This document shows positions 24,445-32,650 of a stretch of DNA of 64,000 nucleotides, in pieces. Below the pieces are notes generated by a model. The model was not told the origin of the DNA. It did not search any database and saw only the letters and a program-made list of their open reading frames with translations. The translations under genes were made by a program, and so were the position numbers. How positions within the stretch are numbered: position 1 is the stretch's first letter; every line of letters starts with the position of its first letter. The stretch is from DASYGT01 sp035999365 (GTDB taxonomy: Bacteria; Actinomycetota; Actinomycetes; Mycobacteriales; Jatrophihabitantaceae): positions 4,796 to 68,795 of the forward strand of contig DASYGT010000028.1 in NCBI GenBank assembly GCA_035999365.1, in the 5' to 3' direction.

Positions 24445-25739
24445 TGGTGACCAGAAGGCGGTGTTCGGCGGTGATTGCGGTCATCGCTGCCACCGCGCTC
24501 ACGCTGGGGGCGTGCAGCAGCAGCAAGAAAGCCAGCAGCACCGGCGGCGGCTCAGGAGACACAAGCGCGCCTGGCGTGACCGCGACGTCGATCCTGCTGG
24601 GCACCACGCAGCCCCTCACGGGGCCGGCGGCGCCGGGCTACTCAAAGATCAGCGCTGCCATGTCGGCGTACTTCGCCTACGCGAATGCCGGCGGCGGGGT
24701 GAACGGACGCAAGGTCACCCTCAAGGTGCTCGACGACGGGTACAACCCGACGACAACCGCCACGGACACGCGTGAACTCGTCCTGCAGGACAAGGTCTTC
24801 GCACTCGTCGGCGCGCTCGGTACTCCGACGCACACCGCCGTGCTCGATTTCATCAAGCAGAACAAGGTGCCTGACCTGTTCGTCTCGTCGGGCAGTCGTA
24901 GCTGGAACCAGCCGACCAAGTACCCCACGACGTTCGGCTGGCAGCCGGACTACACCATCGAGGGCAAGATCCTCGGTGACTACGTGAAGAAGAACTTCGC
25001 GGGTAAGACGGTCTGCACCTTCGGGCAGGGCGACGACTTCGGCACCGACGGCGCGCAGGGTGTCGAGCTGACACTGGGATCCGGTTCGCTCAAGACCAAG
25101 CAGACCTACACCCCGACGAACACCAACGTCGGCCCGCAGATCGGCGCGCTCAAGGCTGCCGGTTGCCAGGTCAACGTGGCGTTCACGGTTCCCGGCTTCA
25201 CCGCACTCGCGCTGGGAACCGCAGCGGCGCTGAAGTACCAGGCGCAGTGGGTCGTCTCGAACGTCGGCTCTGACATCGTCACGCTGACGGGATTCCTCAA
25301 GACGGCGACCAAGCCGCTGCTCGAAGGCGTCGTGTCCGACGCCTACGCACCGATCCCGACGGACACCTCCAACAGCTGGATCCAGCTGTTCCAGAAGGTG
25401 GACGCGCAGTACGACAACAACGCTCCGTTCGACGGGAACGTCCTGTACGGCATGGCTCTTGCGTACACGACGCTCCAGGCGCTGAAGGCGGCCGGCAAGA
25501 CCCTCACCCGGGGATCGCTGGTTGCGGCCGTCGAAAAGGGCGGCTTCACCGGACCTGGGCTGACGCCGTTCCGCTTCTCGGCGACGGACCACTCCGGGTA
25601 CTCCGGCACGCAGGTCGTCGTGATCCACGGAGGTGTGGCGGCGCCGACAGGGCCGGTCTACACCACCGATGACGGTTCCGGCGCGCTGAGTACCGTGTCG
25701 ACGCAGCCGCCGAGCGCTCCGGCGAACGGCCTGCCGTAA
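24441..25739 (+). CDS. Substrate-binding lipoprotein of Liv-type ABC importer
   Basis: The 432-residue protein has a lipoprotein signal (RRRCSAVIAVIAATALTLGAC; lipobox LGAC, lipidated Cys at residue 25), then a Ser/Lys linker and a type-I periplasmic binding fold (TQPLTGPAAPGYSKI, VLQDKVFALVGALGTPTH). This is the Leu/Ile/Val-binding family. ATG 24441 has GGAGG just upstream and overlaps the livM stop. Placing the binding protein last instead of first is unusual but functional. A strong terminator follows. Confidence 0.93.
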   Translation: MMVTRRRCSAVIAVIAATALTLGACSSSKKASSTGGGSGDTSAPGVTATSILLGTTQPLTGPAAPGYSKISAAMSAYFAYANAGGGVNGRKVTLKVLDDGYNPTTTATDTRELVLQDKVFALVGALGTPTHTAVLDFIKQNKVPDLFVSSGSRSWNQPTKYPTTFGWQPDYTIEGKILGDYVKKNFAGKTVCTFGQGDDFGTDGAQGVELTLGSGSLKTKQTYTPTNTNVGPQIGALKAAGCQVNVAFTVPGFTALALGTAAALKYQAQWVVSNVGSDIVTLTGFLKTATKPLLEGVVSDAYAPIPTDTSNSWIQLFQKVDAQYDNNAPFDGNVLYGMALAYTTLQALKAAGKTLTRGSLVAAVEKGGFTGPGLTPFRFSATDHSGYSGTQVVVIHGGVAAPTGPVYTTDDGSGALSTVSTQPPSAPANGLP

Positions 25740-25743
25740 CACC

Positions 25744-25807
25744 ACGACCGATCGTGCAAGGTTCGGCTGCCTGAGGGCGCCGAACCTTGCACGATCTGCG
25801 AGGTCGT
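25744..25807 (+). terminator. Strong hairpin terminator after Liv operon
   Basis: GATCGTGCAAGGTTCGGC (25750-25767) pairs perfectly with 25779-25796 across an 11-base loop. A second 6-bp outer helix, ACGACC (25744-25749) with GGTCGT (25802-25807), is separated by a 5-base bulge. It begins 5 bases after the binding-protein stop and separates the importer operon from the next gene. Confidence 0.9.
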
Positions 25808-25827
25808 GCCGCTACGAGAGGTCCCGA

Positions 25828-27381
25828 ATGCCAAAGGTCGTACTCGTCGCCGGCGCGAGTGGATTTGTCGGGACCGCCTTGGTCTCCCGCCTCGTCGACG
25901 AGGGCTACGTCGTCCGGGCCATGACTCGACGGCCAAATGCCTACGACGGCGCCGCAGAGCCGGTGTTCGGTGACGTCGATAGGCCCGAATCGCTCGACGC
26001 CGCCCTCGCCGGTGCCGAGGTGGCGTATTACCTCGTGCATTCCTTGGCTGCCACGGATTTCGAGGATCGTGACTCGCGCGCTGCCCGTGCATTCGGTGCC
26101 GCAGCGGCGCGAGCCGGCGTTGGCCGCATCGTGTACCTGGGTGGTCTGGGTGAGGACGGCGCCGACCTCTCGGCGCACCTGCGCTCGCGCCGAGAGGTCG
26201 AGACATTGCTGGCCGAGGGCGGCGTGCCCGTGACGACCCTGCGCGCCGCGGTGATCATCGGGCACGGCGGAATCTCGTGGGAGATGACCCGCCAGCTCGT
26301 CAGCCGATTGCCGGTCATGATCACGCCGCGCTGGGTACAGACCCGCACCCAGCCGATCGCCCTCGAGGACATCGTCGGATACCTCGTCGCAATCCTCGAC
26401 GTGCCGCAGTCGGCCGGGCGTGCCTACGACGTGGGGGGACCGGAGGTGTTGCGCTACGTCGACATGATGAAGCGCACCGCACGCATCCAGAACCACCGGC
26501 GGCTGATCGTGGTGCCGGTGCCGCTGCTCACCCCCCGGCTGTCGTCGATGTGGCTGCGCCTGGTCACCGACGTCGACATCCCCACCGCGCGCAACCTCGT
26601 CGATTCGCTGGGCACCGAAGTCGTGGTCACCGATGACGCGATCACGTCGCTGTTGCCGGGGCCGACGCTGTCGTTCGACGACGCCGTCCGGCGATCGCTC
26701 ACCGAGCGCATGCGAGTAGCCGCCGCCAACGAGACGCATGCCCAGGCCGAACCGACCGCAGTGGTCCGGCGCCGGCGCATCGTCGTTCTGTTGACGCTGG
26801 CTGTCGGTGCCGCGCTCTTGGGACTGTCGCTCACCCAGCGGCCGGGCGCGGGGCTGTTCTATGTCGCGGCTGCGGCACTGGCCGCTACCTGGACCGTCGG
26901 CGGCTTGCTGTCGGGGCCGCTGCATCTGGGCCGCAGCCCTTCGGCCGACAAGGGCCGCAGGCCGTTGCTGGGCCCGCTGCTGCTCGGGCTGGCGATCGGC
27001 GGGGCGTTCCTGCTCGGCGCGCTGGTGGTGCGCGAGGTACATCCACTGCGTCATCTCGTGCAGCAGGTGCTCGATCACGCCCGGCACGGCTCGCTGCCGC
27101 TGGTGGTGGCGCTCACCGTGGCGAACGGCATCGCCGAGGAGATCTTCTTCCGCGGTGCCGTGTTCGCCGCGGTGGGCCGCCGTCACCCGGTGCGGGTGAC
27201 CACCATCGTCTATGCCCTGGTGACGGTGGCGAGTGGGAACGCGATGCTGGTATTCGCCGCGCTGACCGTCGGCACCCTGTTCGCCGTCGAGCGTCTGCGC
27301 ACGGGCGGCGTGCTCGCGTCGAGCATCACGCATGTCACCTGGTCACTGGTGATGTTGCTGGCCCTGCCGGCGATCATCTGA
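25828..27381 (+). CDS. Fusion: NAD(P)-binding atypical SDR + CPBP intramembrane protease-like domain
   Basis: The 517-residue protein joins two domains. Residues 1 to about 290 form an NmrA-like atypical SDR: GASGFVG at 9-15, YLVHSLA, VYLGGLGED, and YDVGGPEV. From about 310 it is membrane-embedded with seven or so helices containing the CPBP/Abi signature: AEEIFFRG near 436-443 and a late HVTW histidine. CPBP proteins include type-II CAAX prenyl proteases and bacteriocin-immunity proteins. The single continuous frame and the shared composition argue against an assembly artefact. How the domains cooperate is unknown; lipid or protein processing at the membrane is possible. Confidence 0.88.
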   Translation: MPKVVLVAGASGFVGTALVSRLVDEGYVVRAMTRRPNAYDGAAEPVFGDVDRPESLDAALAGAEVAYYLVHSLAATDFEDRDSRAARAFGAAAARAGVGRIVYLGGLGEDGADLSAHLRSRREVETLLAEGGVPVTTLRAAVIIGHGGISWEMTRQLVSRLPVMITPRWVQTRTQPIALEDIVGYLVAILDVPQSAGRAYDVGGPEVLRYVDMMKRTARIQNHRRLIVVPVPLLTPRLSSMWLRLVTDVDIPTARNLVDSLGTEVVVTDDAITSLLPGPTLSFDDAVRRSLTERMRVAAANETHAQAEPTAVVRRRRIVVLLTLAVGAALLGLSLTQRPGAGLFYVAAAALAATWTVGGLLSGPLHLGRSPSADKGRRPLLGPLLLGLAIGGAFLLGALVVREVHPLRHLVQQVLDHARHGSLPLVVALTVANGIAEEIFFRGAVFAAVGRRHPVRVTTIVYALVTVASGNAMLVFAALTVGTLFAVERLRTGGVLASSITHVTWSLVMLLALPAII

Positions 27382-27398
27382 TTGCGCGGTCGGGGGCC

Positions 27399-27698
27399 CT
27401 ACTTGCCCAACACCACGTCGTACGCCTCGCTGAACGTCGGCGACGGGCCGTCGGCGGGGATCTCCATGCCGTGCGCCGCGGCGACGCTCATGATTGCCGG
27501 GGTCAACTGACTCGCATTGAAGGCGTCGTAGTCGGCCTGGCTGTTCCACACGTCGAGGATTCGGGTGCCGCCCTCTTCCTCGACGGCGATGTGGATGAGC
27601 AGACCGGCCGGTGGGTTACCGGAGACATCCATCTTCGCGCTGACTTCTTCGATCATCTGACGCGGGACGGGGAGGTGTTGTTCGAGCAGAACGGTCAT
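27399..27698 (-). CDS. Small dimeric alpha/beta-barrel-type protein
   Basis: The 99-residue protein has LIHIAVEEEGGTRILDVWNSQADYDAF, resembling the beta strand and helix of antibiotic-biosynthesis-monooxygenase-like and related dimeric alpha/beta-barrel proteins. ATG 27698 is chosen because upstream frame has no coherent protein. It converges with the fusion gene 17 bases away. The catalytic role is unknown. Confidence 0.72.
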   Translation of the reverse strand: MTVLLEQHLPVPRQMIEEVSAKMDVSGNPPAGLLIHIAVEEEGGTRILDVWNSQADYDAFNASQLTPAIMSVAAAHGMEIPADGPSPTFSEAYDVVLGK

Positions 27699-27811
27699 AG
27701 CGCCCCTACTTCCTTGAAGGGACCGGCAGAGCCGGCTTGGCCGGACACTAAGCCCAATCTCATCGCGGCAACAAGGGGCGTCCGATGCCGAATCGGTGAA
27801 CGGCTGGCTCG

Positions 27812-28666
27812 TCAGCGATGGCGAATGACGCGGGGCATCGGGTCGCGACTGCTGAAGCGCAGGCTGGTGACCTTGTCGCCTGCCCGCCACGCGTTGAACG
27901 CCATGATGTACAGCGCCACGTGCTCGCGCCCTTCGCGGCGGCGGACGGCCTGGCCGGCCTGCTTGCGCGCCATCCCGAACATCACCCGGCGGAACACCAG
28001 CCGCGGGTCGCCCTTGGTCAACCCCGCGCCGTCGATGACGCCCTCGAACCACTCTTCGAGTTCGGCCTTGCGCGACGCGCGGGAGACCAGATAGCTCGCC
28101 GCGCCGGCCGCACTCTTGATCATGCCCGTGGCCACGGCGATCTGCTCGCCGACGGTGATGAAGTCGCGCAGCTTGGGGTGCTGGTCGAGAGTAAGGACGA
28201 CCTGGTGGTTCGTGACGGTGGCACCGCCGCCGGACCAGGTCTGATCGGGGCGGTTCTCGTACATCCAGACGGTGCGCACCATCGCGGCCAGCGTCGGCGA
28301 GGACTTCTCGCCCTCGATGGCCAGCACGTCGGCCGCATTGCGGCGCTTGCCGGTGTCGAGAACGTCGAAGGTGCCCTCGTCGACCTCGGTGAAGACGGTC
28401 ATCTCGACGGACATGTCCGCCTCGATCACCGCTGCGAGGCGGTGTTGCCCGTCGACCAGGTAGCCGTTCACGTCGAACGCAATGCCCTGATGGGTGACCA
28501 TCCAGTCCCCGCGCTGCATCGCCTCGGCGAAGGCCCGCACGATAGGCCGGGACAGTGGCCGGTTGGTGGTGTTGGCTTCCAGCATCTCGGCAGCTTTGGC
28601 CGGAGTGATGGTCTGCACCCTGCTACGCACGAAATGGGCCCCTCTGGTCGGTGTTTCTCCGCCCAC
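27812..28666 (-). CDS. Solitary ParB/Srx-like nuclease-fold protein
   Basis: The 284-residue protein has a ParB N-terminal-type motif, VDGQHRLAAV, near residue 70, preceded by RGDWMVTHQGIAFDVNGY. The remaining 200 residues are helical and contain a late basic region (RRVMFGMARKQAGQAVRRREGREH). It has no neighbouring ParA and no obvious helix-turn-helix, unlike chromosomal ParB. Homologues of this kind occur in actinobacterial phages and integrated elements and also alone in chromosomes. An alternative start is GTG 28630. The role is unknown; CTPase or nuclease activity is possible. Confidence 0.8.
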   Translation of the reverse strand: MGGETPTRGAHFVRSRVQTITPAKAAEMLEANTTNRPLSRPIVRAFAEAMQRGDWMVTHQGIAFDVNGYLVDGQHRLAAVIEADMSVEMTVFTEVDEGTFDVLDTGKRRNAADVLAIEGEKSSPTLAAMVRTVWMYENRPDQTWSGGGATVTNHQVVLTLDQHPKLRDFITVGEQIAVATGMIKSAAGAASYLVSRASRKAELEEWFEGVIDGAGLTKGDPRLVFRRVMFGMARKQAGQAVRRREGREHVALYIMAFNAWRAGDKVTSLRFSSRDPMPRVIRHR

Positions 28667-28743
28667 CTTTCCATACCGCCCGCCCGGAGCCAGAGGTCCG
28701 AAAATGGCGGACGGTTGTCAGACCTGGCGGTCAGAATGGGGGG

Positions 28744-29247
28744 GTGACCGACACGACCCGCTACACCACGATCGAGTCCCCGCTGGGTGAGCTGCTGCTG
28801 GTCGGCGACGACGTCGGCCTCACCGATCTCTACCGCCAGACGACCCGCCGCGCCCGGTCCCTCGATCCAGCCTGGGCCCGCCACGACATCCACTTCGCTG
28901 CCGCGCGCAGCCAGCTGGAGGCCTACTTCGCCGGTGAGCTCCGCGACTTCGACCTGCGGCTGAATCCGCGCGGCTCCAGCCTGCAACTGCGCGTCTGGGC
29001 CGCCCTGCGAGACATCCCGTACGGCGAGACGGCCAGCTACGGCGCGATCGCGAACCGCATCGGCTGGGCGAACGGCGCGCGGGCGGTCGGGGCGATCAAC
29101 GGGCAGAACCCACTGCCGATCATCATCCCGTGCCACCGGGTGATCGGTGCCGATGGCAGCCTCGTCGGGTATGGCGGCGGCCTGCCGATGAAGCAGTTCC
29201 TGCTCTCGCTCGAGGCCTCACATTCCGGCCTGTTCGCCACGGGCTGA
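28744..29247 (+). CDS. ogt: Methylated-DNA--protein-cysteine methyltransferase
   Basis: The 167-residue protein has the alkyl-acceptor motif IPCHRVIG, the helix-turn-helix region IPYGETASYGAIANRIG with the arginine finger, and GYGGGLPMKQFLLSLE. It removes alkyl groups from O6-guanine or O4-thymine by suicide transfer. The start is GTG 28744, divergent from the ParB-like gene. Its 3' end overlaps the convergent gene by 30 bases. Confidence 0.95.
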   Translation: MTDTTRYTTIESPLGELLLVGDDVGLTDLYRQTTRRARSLDPAWARHDIHFAAARSQLEAYFAGELRDFDLRLNPRGSSLQLRVWAALRDIPYGETASYGAIANRIGWANGARAVGAINGQNPLPIIIPCHRVIGADGSLVGYGGGLPMKQFLLSLEASHSGLFATG

Positions 29248-29853
29248 GTCGGCGATCTGCACCGGGTAGCCGGCCCGAAGCACGGCCACGGTCGTCGGCG
29301 GGGTGATCACCTGGGCCAGCCCAGTGCCAGGGCGCTCACGCGGTAAGCCATAGCCAGCGGTGGTCCACGGCACCAGGGATCCGTCCAGGACGAGCGCCGG
29401 GCCGTCGCCGAGCAGCACGAACGCACCGTCGGGCAGCTCCGGCCAGCGCATCGGGTGCAGCCGGCGCCGGTGCGTGCCCCGCACGATCCGCTCGCCGTGC
29501 AGCCGTCGGTTCATCTGCTTCGCCGAGGGGAGGGGGCCGCCGAGGCTAGCGACCCAGGCCTGGCGATAGGCGTTGTAGTCCGCGCGCCGGCACTCGGCGC
29601 AGGGCCGGTGCCCCGCCGCTAACGACACTGCCTCGTCGTGGAAGTACAGGTACGTATAGCGACCCGGCAGCCACTGCTCACGCCATCGGCCCCGGAATTC
29701 CAGGACGCAGGTGATCCACAGATCGCTGGTGTGGAAGCGCACGATCTCGTGCCCGCGGTGCAGGATGCCGCGATTGCCCGTCCACGCTCCGCGCAGGGGC
29801 GTGGCGACGATCTCGCCCGTGGGCGTCACCCGATTGCGTTCGGTCACCGACAA
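29218..29853 (-). CDS. Conserved hypothetical protein with HRPCAECRR motif
   Basis: The 211-residue protein contains repeated aromatic strands (LWITCVLEFRGR, WLPGRYTYLYFHDEAVSLAAGHRPCAECRRADYNAYRQAW). HRPCAEC could bind one metal ion. It has no signal peptide. I recognise no named family, though such proteins are seen next to alkyltransferase genes in actinobacteria. Its 3' end overlaps ogt by 30 bases on the opposite strand. Involvement in DNA-alkylation repair is only an inference from location. Confidence 0.75.
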   Translation of the reverse strand: MSVTERNRVTPTGEIVATPLRGAWTGNRGILHRGHEIVRFHTSDLWITCVLEFRGRWREQWLPGRYTYLYFHDEAVSLAAGHRPCAECRRADYNAYRQAWVASLGGPLPSAKQMNRRLHGERIVRGTHRRRLHPMRWPELPDGAFVLLGDGPALVLDGSLVPWTTAGYGLPRERPGTGLAQVITPPTTVAVLRAGYPVQIADSARGEQAGM

Positions 29854-29930
29854 GGCGTATCAGCGGGGTGCGACACCGGGCGTTTGCACGAACCTGCCCA
29901 TATTCGGGCTGGATGCGAGACCCTGTCGAC

Positions 29931-30269
29931 ATGAACGCAACGGAGGTAGTCGATCTGTTCGGTGCGGCCTGGGCGGCTCACGACCTGGACGCGACGCTGG
30001 CGCTGGTCACCGACGACTGTGTCTTCGAGTCCACCGGGCCTGCACCCGACGGCATCCGATCGGTCGGCAAGGAGGCGATCCGACGCGCCTGGCAACCGAT
30101 CTTCGACGACGCGGCGGCCACGTTCGAGGCTGAGGAGACGTTCGCCGCGGGGGACCGGGTCGTGCAGCTGTGGCGCTACAGCTGGGCCGACGGGCATGTG
30201 CGCGGCATCGACGTCTTCACCGTGCGCGGCGACCTCGTGGCACAGAAGGTCTCCTATGTGAAGGGTTGA
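29931..30269 (+). CDS. SnoaL/NTF2-like protein
   Basis: The 112-residue protein has the NTF2-like SnoaL layout: FGAAWAAHDLDATLALVTDDCVFES, a central helix, and LWRYSWADGHVRGIDVFTVRGD. Proteins of this kind are small isomerase- or cyclase-like enzymes or binding proteins. ATG 29931 is preferred, but an in-frame ATG at 29913 is possible. It reads toward the GDSL lipoprotein gene 58 bases downstream. The substrate is unknown. Confidence 0.8.
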   Translation: MNATEVVDLFGAAWAAHDLDATLALVTDDCVFESTGPAPDGIRSVGKEAIRRAWQPIFDDAAATFEAEETFAAGDRVVQLWRYSWADGHVRGIDVFTVRGDLVAQKVSYVKG

Positions 30270-30327
30270 GTTCGCGAACCTGTGCGAATCGACCCCCAGG
30301 GCGTCGAATGTGCTTACCCTGGCGTGA

Positions 30328-31269
30328 ATGACCTCCGCCCGGCTTGCGGCCGTAACCCTGGCAGCGTTCGTGGTCGCCGGCTGCACCTCGTCGACCAGCG
30401 GCACCTCACCCAGTACCAGCGCCAGCCCGACGCGCACGACGCAAGCGACGACTTCTGCACCGTCGGGGACGCAGTACTACGTCTCGATCGGTGATTCCTA
30501 CGCGGCGGGCTACCAGCCGACCAGCCACTCGGGAGGCCACACCACCCGCAACGGCTTCGCCTATCAAGTCGTCCCGGCGGCGAAGGCCCGTGGCTACGAC
30601 CTGACGCTCGTCAACTTCGGCTGCTCGGGTGCGACCACGGCGTCAGTGCTGCATGCGCCCGGGTGTGCGGCCTCCGCCCTCGGCCCCGGCGCCGCGCCGT
30701 ACGGCCCGAAGACCCAGGCCGGCGCCGCCGAGGACTTCGTGCGGACGCACCGCGCCCAGATCGCGCTGGTCACGGTGTCGATCGGCGGCAACGACATCAC
30801 CACGTGCGGTTTCTCGGCGTCGCCGCTCACCTGCCTCACGCCCGCCCTCGACACCGTGAAGACGAACCTCGCTGCTTTGCTCGCCGGGTTGCGTGCCGCG
30901 GGCGGGCCGGGTGTGCGCATCGTCGGAATCACCTACCCCGACGTGCTGCTGGCCGGTGAGCTCTCCCCGGACGCGGCCACCAGAGGTCTGGCCCCGCTGT
31001 CCGTCCAGGCGTTTCGCAGCCTGATCAACCCGGCGCTCATGGCGACGTACTCGACGGTCGGCGCGACGTTCGTCGATGTCACGGCCGCCACCGGCGCCTA
31101 CGGCTCGCTCAGCGCCACCACGACGCTCGCGCCGTACGGCACGATTCCGGTACCCGTGGCGAAGGTCTGCCAGCTCACCTACGCCTGCCAGTACACCGAC
31201 ATCCATCCGCGGACGAACGGATACGCGATCATCGCGAAACTCGTGGCGGGCACGCTGCCGTCGCGTTGA
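30328..31269 (+). CDS. Secreted SGNH/GDSL hydrolase lipoprotein
   Basis: The 313-residue protein has a lipoprotein signal (MTSARLAAVTLAAFVVAGC, lipidated Cys19) followed by a Ser/Thr-rich linker. SGNH blocks are complete: the nucleophile in SIGDSY, VNFGCSGATT, GGND, and DIHPRTNGY carrying the Asp-x-x-His pair. It is an esterase or lipase on the outer face of the membrane. It begins the five-gene run with a second secreted esterase, an SDR, a CMD protein and a TetR regulator. No ribosome site is visible, so the transcript may be leaderless. Confidence 0.93.
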   Translation: MTSARLAAVTLAAFVVAGCTSSTSGTSPSTSASPTRTTQATTSAPSGTQYYVSIGDSYAAGYQPTSHSGGHTTRNGFAYQVVPAAKARGYDLTLVNFGCSGATTASVLHAPGCAASALGPGAAPYGPKTQAGAAEDFVRTHRAQIALVTVSIGGNDITTCGFSASPLTCLTPALDTVKTNLAALLAGLRAAGGPGVRIVGITYPDVLLAGELSPDAATRGLAPLSVQAFRSLINPALMATYSTVGATFVDVTAATGAYGSLSATTTLAPYGTIPVPVAKVCQLTYACQYTDIHPRTNGYAIIAKLVAGTLPSR

Positions 31270-31285
31270 GTTGCGCGGCGGCGCG

Positions 31286-31309
31286 GTTCATGAATACTGC
31301 TGTTCATGA
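31286..31309 (+). repeat. GTTCATGA direct repeat at esterase start
   Basis: GTTCATGA occurs at 31286-31293 and 31302-31309, 16 bases apart; the second contains the esterase ATG (31306). TTCATGAA is itself palindromic. It may be a regulator site over the initiation region, or a duplicated start sequence. Confidence 0.3.
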
Positions 31310-32649
31310 TAAGAGCCGCAGTCGCCGCCACACTGCTCGCCGGCCTGCTGGTCGTGCCGGGGCTCAGCGGCACCGCCCAGGCAGATCCCGCCGCCTTCCA
31401 CAGCGGCGACGGCCTCACGCTCGTCTCTGCCACGCCCGACGGCACCCGTACCTGGCACCTCGTCGTCTCGACACCGGCGCTCAGCCGCCCCGTGCGCGTG
31501 AACATCCTTCTTCCTGAGGGCTACGCGGATTCGCCCGCCCGCTATCCGGTGCTCTACCTCTTCCACGGCACGAGCGGCGGAGCCGACGACTGGCTCAACT
31601 CAGGCAATGCCGCAGCAGCAACCGACCCCTATCCGCTCATCGTCGTGATGCCCGACGCGGGCTACAACGGCAACGGCGGCAGCTGGTTCACCAACTGGTT
31701 CGACCAGCACACCCCGCTCGGCGTGGCGAATTGGGAGACCTTCGACATCGCCCAGCTCGTCCCGTTCATCGACGACAACCTGCGCACGATCACCGACCGG
31801 TCCGGGCGCGCCGTCGCGGGTTTGTCGGCAGGCGGGTTCGGCGCGTTCACCTACGCAGCACGGCACCCGGACATGTTCAGCTCTGCCGCCGCGTTCTCCG
31901 GCGCTCCCGACATCGCCTCGAACCCGGTCGCCCAGGCGGGTGCTGCCGGGATCATCGACGCCACCGAGGTGGGGCTCGACGGGGTGGAACCCGACGCGAT
32001 GTTCGGTGACCCGGTCGTCAACCGCATCAACTGGCAGGGCCACGACCCCGCCACGCTCGTGACGAACCTCGGGCACACCGCGCTCGCGCTCTGGTCGGGC
32101 AACGGCATCCCGGGTCCGCTCGACAGTCCGTCGGTGCAGATCGTGCAGGACGCCCTCGTCGAGGGTGCCGCGCATGCCTCGACGCTGTTCTTCGCCCAGG
32201 AGGCCCGCAAGGCGCACGTCGCGTACGTACTCGATGACTATGGACGGGGCACGCACAGTTGGCCGTACTGGACGCGTGATCTCGCGCAGTTCCTGCCGCC
32301 GCTCATGGCCGCCTTCGCACACCCGCAGGCGACGCCGACGACGATCTCGTACCGGTCGATCGACAAGACGTGGATGCAGTGGGGATGGACCGTCGTGAAC
32401 AGGCGGACGGCAGCGCAAGCGTTCAGCGGACTGGTGAACGCGTCCGCCGGCGGCTTCAGCGTGTCCAGCCCCACCGCCACCACGGTTACGACGCCCGCGC
32501 TGTACACGCCCGGTGATCACTACCGCGCCAGCGCCGTCGGGGGCAGCGCCCCGGCGACGATCGCGGTGTCGCCGAGTGGCCAGCTCACCGTGCCGGTGAC
32601 GCCCGCAGTCGGTCACTCAACGGTGACGATCACACTCGTCCGGAACTGA
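31306..32649 (+). CDS. Secreted esterase (alpha/beta hydrolase, Ag85/esterase-D-like)
   Basis: The 447-residue protein has a signal peptide (MIRAAVAATLLAGLLVVPGL, cleaved near ALA/AQA residue 25), an alpha/beta hydrolase domain with LYLFHGTSGGADDW, nucleophile AGLSAGGFGA and GTHSWPYW carrying the catalytic His. About 100 C-terminal residues form a beta-rich Ig-like domain. It resembles the esterase-D/antigen-85 group, which hydrolyse or transfer acyl esters in the envelope. It follows the GDSL lipoprotein gene and is 1 base from the SDR gene. Confidence 0.93.
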   Translation: MIRAAVAATLLAGLLVVPGLSGTAQADPAAFHSGDGLTLVSATPDGTRTWHLVVSTPALSRPVRVNILLPEGYADSPARYPVLYLFHGTSGGADDWLNSGNAAAATDPYPLIVVMPDAGYNGNGGSWFTNWFDQHTPLGVANWETFDIAQLVPFIDDNLRTITDRSGRAVAGLSAGGFGAFTYAARHPDMFSSAAAFSGAPDIASNPVAQAGAAGIIDATEVGLDGVEPDAMFGDPVVNRINWQGHDPATLVTNLGHTALALWSGNGIPGPLDSPSVQIVQDALVEGAAHASTLFFAQEARKAHVAYVLDDYGRGTHSWPYWTRDLAQFLPPLMAAFAHPQATPTTISYRSIDKTWMQWGWTVVNRRTAAQAFSGLVNASAGGFSVSSPTATTVTTPALYTPGDHYRASAVGGSAPATIAVSPSGQLTVPVTPAVGHSTVTITLVRN

Positions 32650-32650
32650 C

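Noticed and set aside
28667..28743. Imperfect inverted repeats in the ParB-like/ogt gap
   Set aside because: Arms such as GCCAGAGGTC/GACCTGGC need gaps and mismatches; not enough evidence for a binding site.
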